Origin: CAVVSD01 sp963757125
GTDB lineage: Bacteria; Actinomycetota; Thermoleophilia; Solirubrobacterales; Solirubrobacteraceae
Length of the DNA: 64,000 nt
Direction of reading: 5' to 3'
NCBI GenBank assembly: GCA_963757125.1
Contig: CAVWQP010000009.1
Coordinates: 1,054,001 to 1,118,000 of the forward strand
The translations under genes and the position numbers were made by a program. Within the stretch, counting starts at the first letter, position 1; every line of letters begins with the position of its first letter. Below, one piece after another: positions 31,231-40,609 of the stretch. Under the pieces are notes generated by a model. The model worked only from the letters and a program-made list of their open reading frames with translations. It made no database searches and had not been told where the DNA came from.

Positions 31231-32705
31231 CGCAGGCCGATCGACGCGCGCCAGCGCCGGTCGCCGCGGTCGGCAGCGACCGCCGCCGTGAACCTGCCGA
31301 GCACCTCGCGGACCTCGCGCACGTCCGCGCCCGTGCGCGCGGCGAGCACCGACGCCAGCGGGGTGGCCTCGTGCGCGCCGATGAACATCGTCGGCTTCAG
31401 GCCGTCGCCGAGCGTCGCGGCGGCCGAGACGAAGTCGGGGTCGTCGCCCAGCCGCGACGTCGGCGCGATCGCCTCGCGCAGCGCGTCGTGGCCGACCGCG
31501 ATCACGAAGCGGTCGCCGACCGCCGCGATCTCGACGGGTGCCGGGACGCCCTGGGCGCGGACCGCGATCCCGGCGTCCACGCCCGTCGCGTGCAGCTCGC
31601 GGGCGCTCGAGCCGGCGGCGAACCGCGAGATGAGCGACCCGAGCTTCGGGATGGCCGCGCGCATCGCCGCCGGGTCCTTGGACTGCACCACGAGCGCGCC
31701 GCCGATCGTGGCGGGGGAGTCGCCGGTCACGAACAGCGCGCCCTCGCCCATCCAGCCGAGGATGTCCTTGTCGACGTCGAGTCCGGCCTGGGCGCCGACG
31801 AGGGCGAGGATCGGACCCGATCCGCCGAGCTGCTCCTTCAGCCGCTCGCCGACCTGCCCGAGCCCCATCGCCAGCCAGGCCTTGCCGGTGAGCCCGGCGA
31901 CCAACGCGGGGTCCGGGCGCGGGCCGAGGTCGGCGCCCCCGACGCCCGCGAGGTCGGCGCGCACGGCCGACCCGTCGGCGTGGAACCGCATGCCGACCGC
32001 CGTGGGCATCGATCCGGTGGCGAGGCCGGTCACCAGCGACCCCAGCATCCCGCTCGAGGCGGGTGCCGTCCGGCCCTCGAGCAGCGCCCGGAGCGCGAGG
32101 TAGCCGCGCCCGACGCCGTCGTCGCCCTGGACGCGGTCCAGCGACTCCTTGAACGCGGTGAGCGAGGCGAGGTCGTCGCCTCCCGCGGCGTCGACCGTCG
32201 CGCGCACCGCTGCCGGGCTGCCGACGACGACGCGGTCCTCGACGACGGCGTACGCGGTGCCGCCGGCGCCGATGCGGATGTCGACGTCCTCGTAGCGCTG
32301 CGTCCTGCCGCCCTGCCCGGACACCCAGTCGCGCGCGGCGCCGACGTCGGAGGCCGCGGCGACGTACGCGCCGTCGGCGGTCGACCCGGTGAGGGAGAAG
32401 GCCCCGACGCGGTCGCCGATCCAGGGCGCGACGTCGCCCTTGCCGCCCTTCCCGCGGATGAGCTCCTGCAGCCGCGCGCCGGCGTCGGCGGTGCCGAGCA
32501 CCTTGCGGGCGGCGGCGAGCGCGTCGTCGCGCGTCGCGCCCGGCGGAGGGATCGTCGCCTCCACGTACACGGGCGCGCGTGCGGGGACGACGGCCGCGGG
32601 ATCCGCGGACGTCTCCTTCTCCGAGCCGCAGCCGGCGGCGACCGCGACGAGGAGGGCGGCGAGCACCGCGAGGCCCAGGCGTCGGGTCGGCGTGGCGGGG
32701 GACAC
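31227..32705 (-). CDS. DUF3352-type lipoprotein
   Basis: The product is 492 residues. The chosen GTG start gives a lipoprotein signal peptide: basic TPTRRLG, hydrophobic LAVLAALLVAVAAG, then Cys (lipobox VAAGC) followed by a Gly/Ser-rich stretch. The rest repeats elements such as APVYVEATIPPPG, WIGDRVGAFSLTG, AYVAAASDVGAARDWV, KAWLAMGLGQVGERLKEQLGG (in part) and PKLGSLISRFAAG, as in DUF3352 proteins of Solirubrobacterales-like genomes. The function is unknown. It is likely anchored to the outside of the membrane. It is divergent from the mra operon across 330 bp and convergent with the SRPBCC gene. Confidence 0.75.
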   Translation of the reverse strand: MSPATPTRRLGLAVLAALLVAVAAGCGSEKETSADPAAVVPARAPVYVEATIPPPGATRDDALAAARKVLGTADAGARLQELIRGKGGKGDVAPWIGDRVGAFSLTGSTADGAYVAAASDVGAARDWVSGQGGRTQRYEDVDIRIGAGGTAYAVVEDRVVVGSPAAVRATVDAAGGDDLASLTAFKESLDRVQGDDGVGRGYLALRALLEGRTAPASSGMLGSLVTGLATGSMPTAVGMRFHADGSAVRADLAGVGGADLGPRPDPALVAGLTGKAWLAMGLGQVGERLKEQLGGSGPILALVGAQAGLDVDKDILGWMGEGALFVTGDSPATIGGALVVQSKDPAAMRAAIPKLGSLISRFAAGSSARELHATGVDAGIAVRAQGVPAPVEIAAVGDRFVIAVGHDALREAIAPTSRLGDDPDFVSAAATLGDGLKPTMFIGAHEATPLASVLAARTGADVREVREVLGRFTAAVAADRGDRRWRASIGLR

Positions 32706-32837
32706 GTGCCCCGACGGTATCGCGGCGTGCGAGGCCCGAGGGCGATGCACACCGACCGGCGGAACTGCCCCCGAGGCTGCAAGTTCGCGTGCGTCCGCGG
32801 GAACTGCACCGCGACGACCGGCTTTTCGGGCGGTGTT

Positions 32838-32968
32838 CCCCCACCGCGCCCCACCGTCGAAAGCCCTGCAAATGGAGACCGCGACGGGTCGCCGAGGGGG
32901 CGTCGAGGGCGGGTGGTGGGGGATCGGGTGCATTGAGAGTTGCTCGGTGGGGGAAAGTGGGTTACTGT
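32838..32968. promoter_or_regulatory. mraZ promoter with MraZ-type GTGGG boxes; part of a 330-bp non-coding gap
   Basis: The gap 32706-33035 has no gene that I can support. It holds GTGGG boxes at 32947 and 32957 (10-bp period, GTGGGGGAAAGTGGG) and another at 32916. A mirror pair of CCCAC boxes lies at 32840 and 32850, also 10 bp apart. TTGCTC (32940-32945) and TACTGT (32963-32968) with a 17-bp spacer make a fair -35/-10 promoter, and the forward boxes sit inside it. MraZ is known to bind tandem GTGG-containing repeats in its own promoter and repress it. The mirror pair may serve the divergent lipoprotein gene. Confidence 0.65.
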
Positions 32969-33035
32969 CGCTGCCTGCGAGCCGGGCTGGAGGGGCTCCT
33001 CCCACCTCTCCAGGCCGGCTCACCCACTTGAACCC

Positions 33036-33470
33036 ATGGCCTTCCGCGGCTCATTCGACTACTCGCTCGATGCAAAGAACCGCCTCACGGTCCCGGCGAA
33101 GTTCCGTGCCGAGCTCAGCGGAGGGGTCGTCCTCGCGAAGGGCCTCGAGCGCAACGTCGACCTCTGGGTCCCCGACGCGTACGACGCCGTCGTCGAGCGC
33201 TCGCTGCAGGGGCTGAACCCGATGTCCTCCGACGCCCGCCGCATGCGCCTCTGGTTCTCCGCGAACGCGTTCGACACCGAGCTGGACTCGGCCGGGCGCG
33301 TGCAGCTCCCCGCCGCGCTCATCGAGCACGCGGGCCTGCACAAGGAGGTCGTGGTGACCGGCGCCTCCGAGTCCCTCCAGGTCTGGGACCGCAGGACCTG
33401 GCAGGACTTCAACAGCGACCTGACCGGCGAGATCGCCGGCATCACCGAGCGCCTTGGCCATCCTGGTTGA
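33036..33470 (+). CDS. mraZ: Transcriptional regulator MraZ
   Basis: The product is 144 residues with two AbrB-like SpoVT modules: FRGSFDYSLDAKNRLTVPAKFR (in part) and the second DTELDSAGRVQLPAAL. The DAKNR...P and DSAGR...P motifs are the DNA-binding turns. MraZ is the autorepressor of the division and cell wall operon, and the GTGGG boxes upstream fit. It is the first gene of the dcw cluster. The rsmH ATG follows one base after its stop. Length and motifs are normal. Confidence 0.95.
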   Translation: MAFRGSFDYSLDAKNRLTVPAKFRAELSGGVVLAKGLERNVDLWVPDAYDAVVERSLQGLNPMSSDARRMRLWFSANAFDTELDSAGRVQLPAALIEHAGLHKEVVVTGASESLQVWDRRTWQDFNSDLTGEIAGITERLGHPG

Positions 33471-33471
33471 C

Positions 33472-34416
33472 ATGACCGCCACTCACGTCCCCGTGCTTCT
33501 GCACGAGACGGTCGATCTCCTGGCTCCGCCGCGCGGCGGCGTCGCGGTCGACTGCACGTTCGGCGCAGGCGGGCACGCGCGTGCGATCGCCGAGCACCTC
33601 GGGCCCGACGGCCTGCTCATCGCGATCGACCGCGACCCCGACGCGGAGGCCCGCTTCGACGAGTTCACCGCCGAGGTCGCGTGCGCGACGCGCTTCGTGC
33701 GCGCGGACTTCGTCGAGGGGCTGGCGATGCTGGCCGACGAGGACGTCCGGGCCGACGCCCTCCTCATGGATCTCGGCATGTCCTCCATGCAGGTCGACAC
33801 GCGCGAGCGCGGCTTCTCCTACGTCTACGACGCCCCCCTCGACATGCGGATGGACCCGACGCTCGAGCTCTCCGCGCGCGAGGTCGTCAACGAGTGGGAC
33901 GAGCGCGATCTCTCCCGTGCGCTGCGCGACCTGGGCGAGGAGCGCTACGCCCGCCAGATCGCCCGCGGGATCGTCCGCGCACGTGCGCGCGGGTCGATCG
34001 ACACGACCACGGAGCTGGTCGACGTCATCACCGCCGCGGTCCCCGCGCCGGCGCGGTTCGCGGGCGGGCATCCGGCCAAGCGCACGTTCCAGGCGATCCG
34101 GATCGCCGTCAACGACGAGCTCGGACAGCTCGACTCGGCACTCCCCCTCGCGTGGCGGGTGCTCGGCATCGGAGGCCGCTTTGCAGGGATTTCCTTCCAC
34201 AGCCTGGAAGACCGGCGCGTGAAGCGCTTCCTGGTCGACCTCGCGCGCGGGTGCACCTGCCCGCCCGACCTCCCGGTGTGCGTCTGCGGCGGCGAGCCGC
34301 GTGCGGAGCTGCTGAACCGCCGGTCGATCGTCGCCGGATCGGCCGAGGTCGCCGAGAACTCGCGGGCCGCCTCGGCGCGGCTGCGCGCCGCCCGCAAGCT
34401 GAAGGACACCGAATGA
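33472..34416 (+). CDS. rsmH: 16S rRNA (cytosine-1402-N4)-methyltransferase
   Basis: The product is 314 residues. It begins HVPVLLHETVDLL and has the SAM loop DCTFGAGGHARAIAEHLG, then AIDRDPDAEARF, LLMDLGMSSMQVDTRERGFS and the end motifs ISFHSLEDRRVKRF and NRRSIVAGSAEVAENSRAASA (in part). A Cys cluster CTCPPDLPVCVCGG is present as in many actinobacterial RsmH. The enzyme modifies the ribosomal P site. The start chosen is the second in-frame ATG (33472), one base after mraZ, because an earlier ATG lies inside mraZ. It overlaps ftsL by 4 bp. Confidence 0.95.
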   Translation: MTATHVPVLLHETVDLLAPPRGGVAVDCTFGAGGHARAIAEHLGPDGLLIAIDRDPDAEARFDEFTAEVACATRFVRADFVEGLAMLADEDVRADALLMDLGMSSMQVDTRERGFSYVYDAPLDMRMDPTLELSAREVVNEWDERDLSRALRDLGEERYARQIARGIVRARARGSIDTTTELVDVITAAVPAPARFAGGHPAKRTFQAIRIAVNDELGQLDSALPLAWRVLGIGGRFAGISFHSLEDRRVKRFLVDLARGCTCPPDLPVCVCGGEPRAELLNRRSIVAGSAEVAENSRAASARLRAARKLKDTE

Positions 34417-35280
34417 GCCGACCGGCGACCGCAGCGCGTCGCGCGACGCACGCCGGCCAGACGGCCCCGCGCCCGCTGCGTCCCGTCCCCGGCCCGCGGC
34501 GCGTCTCGGGCCCGTCGCGGACCCGGCCCGCCGCCGCGACGGCGGCACCGGGGATCCTCCTCGGCGCGGCCGGCCTCGCCCGCACGCTCCCCGACTCCCG
34601 CGCGCTCGACCGTCTCATCCGCGGGCGGACGTGGGTCGCGGTCATCGCCGTCGCGCTCATCGGCATCGTCGCGATGCAGGTCCACATGCTCGGCCTGAAC
34701 GCCGGCATCGGTCGCGCGGTCGAGAAGGCCACGACGCTCGAGCAGCAGAACACGACGCTGCGCCTCGAGGTCTCGCGCCTCGGGCTCCGGCGACCGCATC
34801 GCCGAGGAGGCGCAGCAGCTCGGGCTCGTCATGCCGAACGCCGGCGAGGTCCGCTACACGGACGTCACCCCGGCCGACGCCGGGCGCGCGGCGAGGACGA
34901 TGAAGCCCGCCGACCCGGATCTCGCGGCCCAGGCGAAGGCGGCGGTCGAGGCCGGCGTGGGCACCGGTGCGATCGCGCTGGCGCCCGAGTCGGCCGAGAA
35001 GGCGCCGGGGGCGACGCCCGCGCCCGCGGCCACCGATCCGGCGGCGACCGCACAGGCGCCCGCAGCGGCGACCACGACGACGACCACCCAGCCGCAGCAG
35101 CCGGTCGTCGCCCAGCAGACCCAGACGCCCGCCACTCAGCCGCAGCAGGCGCCCGTCCAGGCCCAGCAGCAGCAGCCCGTGCAGGCCCAGGCGCAGGCAC
35201 CCGCGCCCCAGCCGCAGCAGCAGCAGACCGGACAGGCGGTGACGCCGGCCGGCGGCGCCGTCGCGACCCCGGGGGGCTAG
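34413..35280 (+). CDS. ftsL: FtsL-like septum protein with long Gln/Pro tail and apparent frameshift
   Basis: The first frame gives a basic cytoplasmic part, one membrane helix (TWVAVIAVALIGIVAMQVHML) and the start of a coiled coil (AVEKATTLEQQNTTLRLEVS). Near 34774-34790 the frame shifts. The second frame continues GDRIAEEAQQLGLVMPNAGEVRY, the usual FtsL end, and then an unusual region of about 130 residues. That region is rich in Ala, Thr, Gln and Pro (TQPQQPVVAQQTQTPATQPQ and similar), running to 35280. Restored, the protein has 289 residues against roughly 100-150 usually. FtsL links FtsB/FtsQ with FtsW-FtsI at the septum. The tail would be outside the membrane. Confidence 0.75.
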
Positions 35281-35285
35281 GCCCG

Positions 35286-36944
35286 GTGGGCCTGACGCAG
35301 CGGCGCATCGGCCTGCTGTTCGCGGTCTTCCTCGTCCTCCTCAGCCTCGCCGTGATGCGCGCGGGCTGGGTCGGCCTCGTCAACGCCAGCACCCTGAAGA
35401 ACGCCGCCGCGACGCAGCAGGTCGTCGACGTCGCGCTGCCCGCGCAGCGCGGCTCGATCACCGACCGCACCGGCACCGAGCTCGCGGTGTCCGAGCCCGC
35501 GAGCGACATCTCCGCGACGCCCTACCTCGTCAAGGACCCGCGGGGCACGGCGGCCAAGCTCGCACCGATCCTCGGCGTCCCGGTGGGCGACCTGCTCGAC
35601 AAGCTCACCGAGCGCAGCGGCTTCGTCTACCTCTCGCGCAAGCTGCCCTCGGCGCGCGCCGCGCAGGTCCGCAAGCTCGGCATCGCGGGCATCGACCTCA
35701 CGCCGACGAGCCGCCGCGAGTACCCGCGCGACTGGCTGGCGTCGCAGGTCCTCGGCACCGTGCAGTCCGACGGCGAGGGCGGCGCCGGCCTGGAGTACCG
35801 CGAGGAGAAGACGCTGCACGGCAAGGACGGCGAGCGCCGGATCGTGCGCGACGCCCTCGGCCAGCCGATCTCGATCAGGGACACGACCCCGATGAAGCCG
35901 GGGCACGACATCCAGCTCACGCTCGACGCGCAGATCCAGGCCAAGGCCGAGGAGGTGCTGCGCGGCGTCGGCGAGGCCTACAAGCCGAAGAGCGCGACCG
36001 CGCTCGTGACGGACCCGCGGACCGGTCAGGTGCTCGCGATGGCGAACTGGCCGGGCGTGAACGCCAACGACGTCGTGGGTGCGCCGCCCGCGGCCTGGCA
36101 GAACCGCACGGTCGGCGACGTCTACGAGCCGGGCTCCACGTTCAAGATCGTCACCATCGCCGGCGCGCTGCAGGAGGGGCTGGTCAAGCCCGACACGATG
36201 TTCAGCCTCCCGCCCAAGATCCAGGTCGCCGACCGGCTCATCGGCGAGGCGCACGATCGCGGCGCCGTGTCGCTCACGACCGCACAGATCCTCGCGCAGT
36301 CCTCCAACGTCGGCACGATCATGATCGGCCAGCGGCTCGGGGCCAAGCGCTTCGACCAATGGGTCCGGCGGTTCGGGTTCGGGACGAAGTCGGGCATCGC
36401 GCTGCCGGGCGAGGAGCAGGGTCTGGTCCTCCCGCTCGACAAGTACTCGGGCTCCTCGATGGGCAACCTGCCGATCGGCCAGGGCGAGGCGGTCACCGCC
36501 GTCCAGCTCGCCGCCGCCTACGCGACGATCGCCAACGGCGGCATCCTGCGCACCCCGCAGATGATCAAGTCGATCGACGGCAGGAAGGTCGCGCTGCCGA
36601 AGGGCAAGCGGATCATCTCGCCGTTCACGGCCTCCGAGGTCCGCAAGATGCTCGAGGGCGTCATCCGCGTCGGCGGGACGGGCACCGAGGCCGCGATCGA
36701 CGGCTACACGCTCGCGGGCAAGACCGGCACCGCGAACAAGATCGACCCGAAGACGGGCAAGTACTCGGACTCCGCGTACGTCGCCTCGTTCGTGGGCTTC
36801 GCGCCCGCCAACGACCCCAAGCTGCTCGTGACGGTCACCGTCGACGAGCCGCAGGGTGGCATCTACGGCGGGTCGGTCGCGGCGCCCGCGTTCCAGCGCA
36901 TCGCGCAGTTCGCGCTGCCCTATCTCGGCATCCCGCCCAGCTAG
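35286..36944 (+). CDS. ftsI: Penicillin-binding protein 2/3, septal transpeptidase FtsI
   Basis: The product is 552 residues, starting at the GTG 5 bp after ftsL. It has one N-terminal membrane helix (IGLLFAVFLVLLSLAVM), a dimerisation domain with AQRGSITDRTGTELAVS, and a transpeptidase domain. The active-site motifs are in place: SxxK in EPGSTFKIV (about residue 283), SxN in QSSNVGTIM and KTG in LAGKTGTANK. No PASTA domain follows. It cross-links septal peptidoglycan together with FtsW, encoded downstream. The position between ftsL and murE is standard. No frameshift or missing residue was noted. Confidence 0.95.
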   Translation: MGLTQRRIGLLFAVFLVLLSLAVMRAGWVGLVNASTLKNAAATQQVVDVALPAQRGSITDRTGTELAVSEPASDISATPYLVKDPRGTAAKLAPILGVPVGDLLDKLTERSGFVYLSRKLPSARAAQVRKLGIAGIDLTPTSRREYPRDWLASQVLGTVQSDGEGGAGLEYREEKTLHGKDGERRIVRDALGQPISIRDTTPMKPGHDIQLTLDAQIQAKAEEVLRGVGEAYKPKSATALVTDPRTGQVLAMANWPGVNANDVVGAPPAAWQNRTVGDVYEPGSTFKIVTIAGALQEGLVKPDTMFSLPPKIQVADRLIGEAHDRGAVSLTTAQILAQSSNVGTIMIGQRLGAKRFDQWVRRFGFGTKSGIALPGEEQGLVLPLDKYSGSSMGNLPIGQGEAVTAVQLAAAYATIANGGILRTPQMIKSIDGRKVALPKGKRIISPFTASEVRKMLEGVIRVGGTGTEAAIDGYTLAGKTGTANKIDPKTGKYSDSAYVASFVGFAPANDPKLLVTVTVDEPQGGIYGGSVAAPAFQRIAQFALPYLGIPPS

Positions 36945-36955
36945 CCTGCCCGGCA

Positions 36956-38380
36956 ATGCGGCTGCGCGAGCTCTTCCCGCACGCCCAGGGCGACCCAGAG
37001 GTCACCAGCCTCGCCTACGACGGACGCAGCGTGCAGCCGGGCGCGCTGTTCTTCTGCGTGCGCGGCTTCACGCGTGACGGGCACGACTTCGCGCCCGGCG
37101 CGATCGCCGACGGCGCCGTGGCGCTCGTCGTCGACCACCCGCTCGGGCTCGGCGTGCCCGAGGTGCAGGTCGAGGACGTCCGCGCCGCGATGGCACCCGT
37201 CGCCGCGCGGTTCCACGGCGATCCGAGCGCCCGTCTCGACGTCGTCGGCATCACCGGCACGAGCGGCAAGACGACCACGTCGTTCCTCGTCCGCGAGCTG
37301 CTCGAGGGCGCCGGTCGCCGCACCGCGCTGCTCGGGACCGTGAAGAGCGTCGTCGCGGGCCGCGAGGGGACCCTCGCGCGCACGACGCCCGAGGCCGTCG
37401 ACCTCCAGGCCGCGTTCGCCGAGATGGCCGACGGCGGCGACCTCGCCTGCGCGATGGAGGTCTCCAGCCACGCCTTGGAGCTGCACCGCGCGGACGCGAT
37501 CCACTGGGCCGTCGCCGTGTTCACGAACCTCAGCCAGGACCACCTCGACTTCCACCCGACGATGGAGGAGTACTTCCTCGCCAAGCGGCGGCTCTTCGAG
37601 GCCGGTCCGCGTGTCGGGATCGTCAACGTGGACGACGCATGGGGCGCGCGGCTGGCCGCCGAGATGGACGTGACGACCGTGTCCGTCGAGGGCGACGCCG
37701 ACGTGCGCGCCGTCGACGTGCGCCCGGGACTCGACGGCACCGACTTCGCCGTCGTCGACCGCGACGGCACGCGGCTGGACCTGCGCTCCCCTCTCCGCGG
37801 GCGCTTCAACGTCGCCAACGCCGTCGCGGCCGTCGCGGTGGCCAGGTCGCTGGGCGTCGCCGACGACGTCATCGCCGCGGCGCTGCGCACGGCCGCGCCG
37901 GTCCCGGGCCGGCTGCAGCCCGTCGAGGAGGGCCAGGGGTTCGCGGTGCTCGTCGACTACGCCCACAAGCCCGGAGCGCTCGAGTCGGTCCTCGACGCCG
38001 CGCGCGACCTCACGCGCGGGCGCGTCATCGTCGTCTTCGGTGCGGGCGGGGACCGCGACCGCGGCAAGCGCCCGATCATGGGGGAGGTCGCCGGCCGCCT
38101 GGCCGACGAGGTCGTCATCACCTCCGACAACCCCCGCTCCGAGGACCCGGACGCGATCGTCGCCGAGATCGTGGCCGGCGTCGGCCGCGAGGACGTCCGC
38201 GTCGAGCCCGACCGCCGCGCCGCGATCGAGCTCGCGGTGTCGCTCGCCCGCGACGGGGACGTGCTGCTCGTCGCCGGCAAGGGCCACGAGCAGGGCCAGG
38301 AGCTCGCGGGCGGCCGGAAGGTCCCGTTCGACGACGTCGCGGTCGCCAGGGAGGCGCTGCGTGCGCGCGTGGTCGCCTAG
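36956..38380 (+). CDS. murE: UDP-MurNAc-tripeptide ligase MurE, meso-diaminopimelate adding
   Basis: The product is 474 residues. Motifs are ITGTSGKTTTSFLVRELL (ATP loop, about residue 98), TTPEAVDLQAAFAEM, MEVSSHALELHR, NLSQDHLDFHPTMEEYF and GAGGDRDRGKRPIMG. The specificity motif is DNPRSEDP, as in enzymes that add meso-diaminopimelate rather than Lys. It adds the third residue to the murein precursor in the cytoplasm. The ATG lies 11 bp after ftsI. The end overlaps murF by 20 bp. Confidence 0.95.
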   Translation: MRLRELFPHAQGDPEVTSLAYDGRSVQPGALFFCVRGFTRDGHDFAPGAIADGAVALVVDHPLGLGVPEVQVEDVRAAMAPVAARFHGDPSARLDVVGITGTSGKTTTSFLVRELLEGAGRRTALLGTVKSVVAGREGTLARTTPEAVDLQAAFAEMADGGDLACAMEVSSHALELHRADAIHWAVAVFTNLSQDHLDFHPTMEEYFLAKRRLFEAGPRVGIVNVDDAWGARLAAEMDVTTVSVEGDADVRAVDVRPGLDGTDFAVVDRDGTRLDLRSPLRGRFNVANAVAAVAVARSLGVADDVIAAALRTAAPVPGRLQPVEEGQGFAVLVDYAHKPGALESVLDAARDLTRGRVIVVFGAGGDRDRGKRPIMGEVAGRLADEVVITSDNPRSEDPDAIVAEIVAGVGREDVRVEPDRRAAIELAVSLARDGDVLLVAGKGHEQGQELAGGRKVPFDDVAVAREALRARVVA

Positions 38381-39636
38381 CCGCGTCGCTCAGGCCGCGG
38401 GCGCGCGCTGGACCGGGCCCGCCGACGGGCCCGGCCCGGAGCGCGTCACGATCGACTCGCGCGACGTGCGCCCGGGCGACCTCTTCGTCGGGCTGCGCGG
38501 CGAGCACGTCGACGGCGGCGCCTTCGCCGCCGCCGCGCTGCAGGCCGGCGCGTGGGGCGTCCTCGTCGCGCCGGGTCACATCTCCGGCGAGCGCGTCCTG
38601 GAGGCCGACGACCCGCTCGCGGCGCTGCAGGCGCTCGCCGTCGCCTGGCGGCAGGAGCTCGGCGCCGACGTCATCGGCGTGACCGGGTCGACCGGCAAGA
38701 CCTCCACGAAGGACCTGCTCGCGGCGATGGTCGCGACCGGCAGGCGGGTGACGGCCACCGCGCAGAACCTCAACACGGAGATCGGGCTGCCGCTGACGAT
38801 CCTCGGCGCGCCGGAGGGGACCGAGGTCCTCGTGCTGGAGATGGCGATGCGGGGCGCCGGGCAGATCGCCGAGCTCGTCGCGATCGCCGAGCCCGACGTC
38901 GGGCTCATCACGAACGTCGGCCCCGTGCACCTCGAGCAGCTCGGGTCGCTCGAGGCGATCGCCGCCGAGAAGGCCGGCGTCATCGCGGGCCTGCGCCCCG
39001 GCGGGACGGCGGTCGTCCCCGCCGGCGAGGCGCTGCTGGCCCCGCACCTGCGCATGGACGTCCGGACCGTGACGTTCGGCCCGGGCGGCGACGTCGACGA
39101 CCTCGGCGCCGTCGAGCTGCCGTTCACCTCGGCCCACATGGCGCGCAACGGCATGGCCGCCCTGGCCGCCGCGCGGGCCGTCGGCGTCGAGCCGCGCGGG
39201 CCGATCGAGGTGCTCCTGAGCGCTCGGCGAGGCCAGCGGATCGAGCTTCCCGGCCCCCTGGTCGTCTTGGATGACTGCTACAACGCCAACCCGATGTCGA
39301 TGCGAGCCGCACTCGATGAGCTCGCCGCGACCGCGGGCGGGCGCCGCGTCGCGGTGCTCGGCGACATGCTCGAGCTCGGGCCCGGCGAGGGCCGCTTCCA
39401 CGAGGAGATCGGGGAGCACGCCCGCGACCGCGGCGTCGACGTCCTCGTGACGGTCGGGCCGCGCGCGGCGCACATGGCCGGGTCCGTTCGGCGGCGCGAC
39501 GCACCGCGTCGCCGACGCGGAGGCGGCGGCGACGCTCGTGACGAGCCTCGTCGAGCCGGGGGACACGGTGCTCGTGAAGGCGTCCAGGGGCGTCGGTCTG
39601 GAAGCCGTCACCGAGGCGCTGCAACAGCATGGGTGA
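38361..39636 (+). CDS. murF: UDP-MurNAc-pentapeptide ligase MurF with apparent frameshift near the 3' end
   Basis: A GTG inside the end of murE gives WSPSRVAQAAGARWTGPA, like known MurF N termini. Motifs are TIDSRDVRPGDLFVGLRGEH, ITGSTGKTSTKDLL-like (VTGSTGKTSTKDLLAAMV), EMAMRGAGQIAELV, ITNVGPVHLEQLGS and LDDCYNANPMSMRAAL. Near 39482-39487 the frame shifts. The second frame continues FGGATHRVADAEAAATLV and DTVLVKASRGVGLEAV to the stop at 39636. Restored length is 425 residues, which is normal. It adds D-Ala-D-Ala. As murF is essential, the break is probably an error in the sequence. Confidence 0.88.
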
Positions 39637-40609
39637 GGTCCTCATCGCGGGCAGCGCCGCGCTGCTCATCTGCATCTTCCTCTCGCCGAAGTTCATCGCG
39701 GCGGTGCGCGAGCGCGAGTTCGGCCAGGTCATCCGCGAGGAGGGCCCCGAGGGCCACCACGCGAAGGCGGGCACGCCGACGGCGGGCGGCATCGTCATCT
39801 TCGTCGCGATCTCGATCCCGTTCCTGATCCTGTCGGACTACGACTGGCGGGCGGTCGGGGTCTACGGCGCGGCGGTGCTGTGCGCGCTGCTCGGGTTCGC
39901 CGACGACTACCTCAAGCTCGTCCATCGCCGGTCGCTCGGCCTGCGGGGGCGCGTGAAGCTCGGCGTGACGATCCTCGTCTCGATCGGGCTGTGGTGGGTC
40001 GCGACGCAGCAGGCGGGGCTCGACGAGACGCTGCGCCTGCGGATCATCGACTACCAGATCGACCTGTCCGCGCTCGGCGGCCTGCCGTATCTCGTCGTCA
40101 TCTACCTCGTGGTCGCGGGCACGACGAACGCCGTGAACCTCACGGACGGCCTCGACGGGCTCGCCGCGGGCTGCGCGGCGATCGTGCTGCTCGCGTACAT
40201 CGGCATCACGTTCATCACCGCCGGCTTCCACGACCTCGCGGTGCTCTCGGGCTGCCTCGTCGGCGCGTGCGTCGGCTTCCTGTGGTTCAACGCCTTCCCG
40301 GCGACGGTGTTCATGGGGGACACCGGGTCCCTGGGACTGGGGGGCGCGATCGCCGGGATGGCGATCATGACCAAGACGGAGATCCTGCTGCTCCTGCTCG
40401 GCGCGATCTTCGTGATCGAGGCGCTGAGCGTGCTCATCCAGGTCTTCTCGTTCCAGACCTTCCGGAAACGGGTGTTCCTCATGGCCCCGATCCACCATCA
40501 CTTCGAGCTGATGGCGTGGTCGGAGACGAAGATCATCCTGCGCTTCTGGATCGTCGCGGCGATCTGCGCCGCGAGCGGCTTCACGATCTACCAGGCCTCG
40601 ATCACGTGA
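39629..40609 (+). CDS. mraY: Phospho-MurNAc-pentapeptide translocase MraY
   Basis: The product is 326 residues with about ten membrane helices. Signatures are KAGTPTAGGIVIF, LLGFADDYLKL with the catalytic Asp pair, TTNAVNLTDGLDGLAAG, FMGDTGSLGLGG and APIHHHFEL. It transfers the precursor to undecaprenyl phosphate, forming lipid I at the membrane. It overlaps murF by 8 bp and murD by 4 bp (GTGA). No oddity was seen. Confidence 0.96.
   Translation: MGEVLIAGSAALLICIFLSPKFIAAVREREFGQVIREEGPEGHHAKAGTPTAGGIVIFVAISIPFLILSDYDWRAVGVYGAAVLCALLGFADDYLKLVHRRSLGLRGRVKLGVTILVSIGLWWVATQQAGLDETLRLRIIDYQIDLSALGGLPYLVVIYLVVAGTTNAVNLTDGLDGLAAGCAAIVLLAYIGITFITAGFHDLAVLSGCLVGACVGFLWFNAFPATVFMGDTGSLGLGGAIAGMAIMTKTEILLLLLGAIFVIEALSVLIQVFSFQTFRKRVFLMAPIHHHFELMAWSETKIILRFWIVAAICAASGFTIYQASIT

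Noticed and set aside
33681..34400. Alternative Arg-rich frame inside rsmH that continues into ftsL
   Set aside because: It overlaps the intact rsmH and has no recognisable motif. Only the part from ATG 34413 codes FtsL.
35090..35240. Repetitive CAG/CCG-rich tract that might be a repeat array
   Set aside because: The repeats are codons of the Gln/Pro tail of FtsL in a single frame, with no regular spacer-repeat unit.
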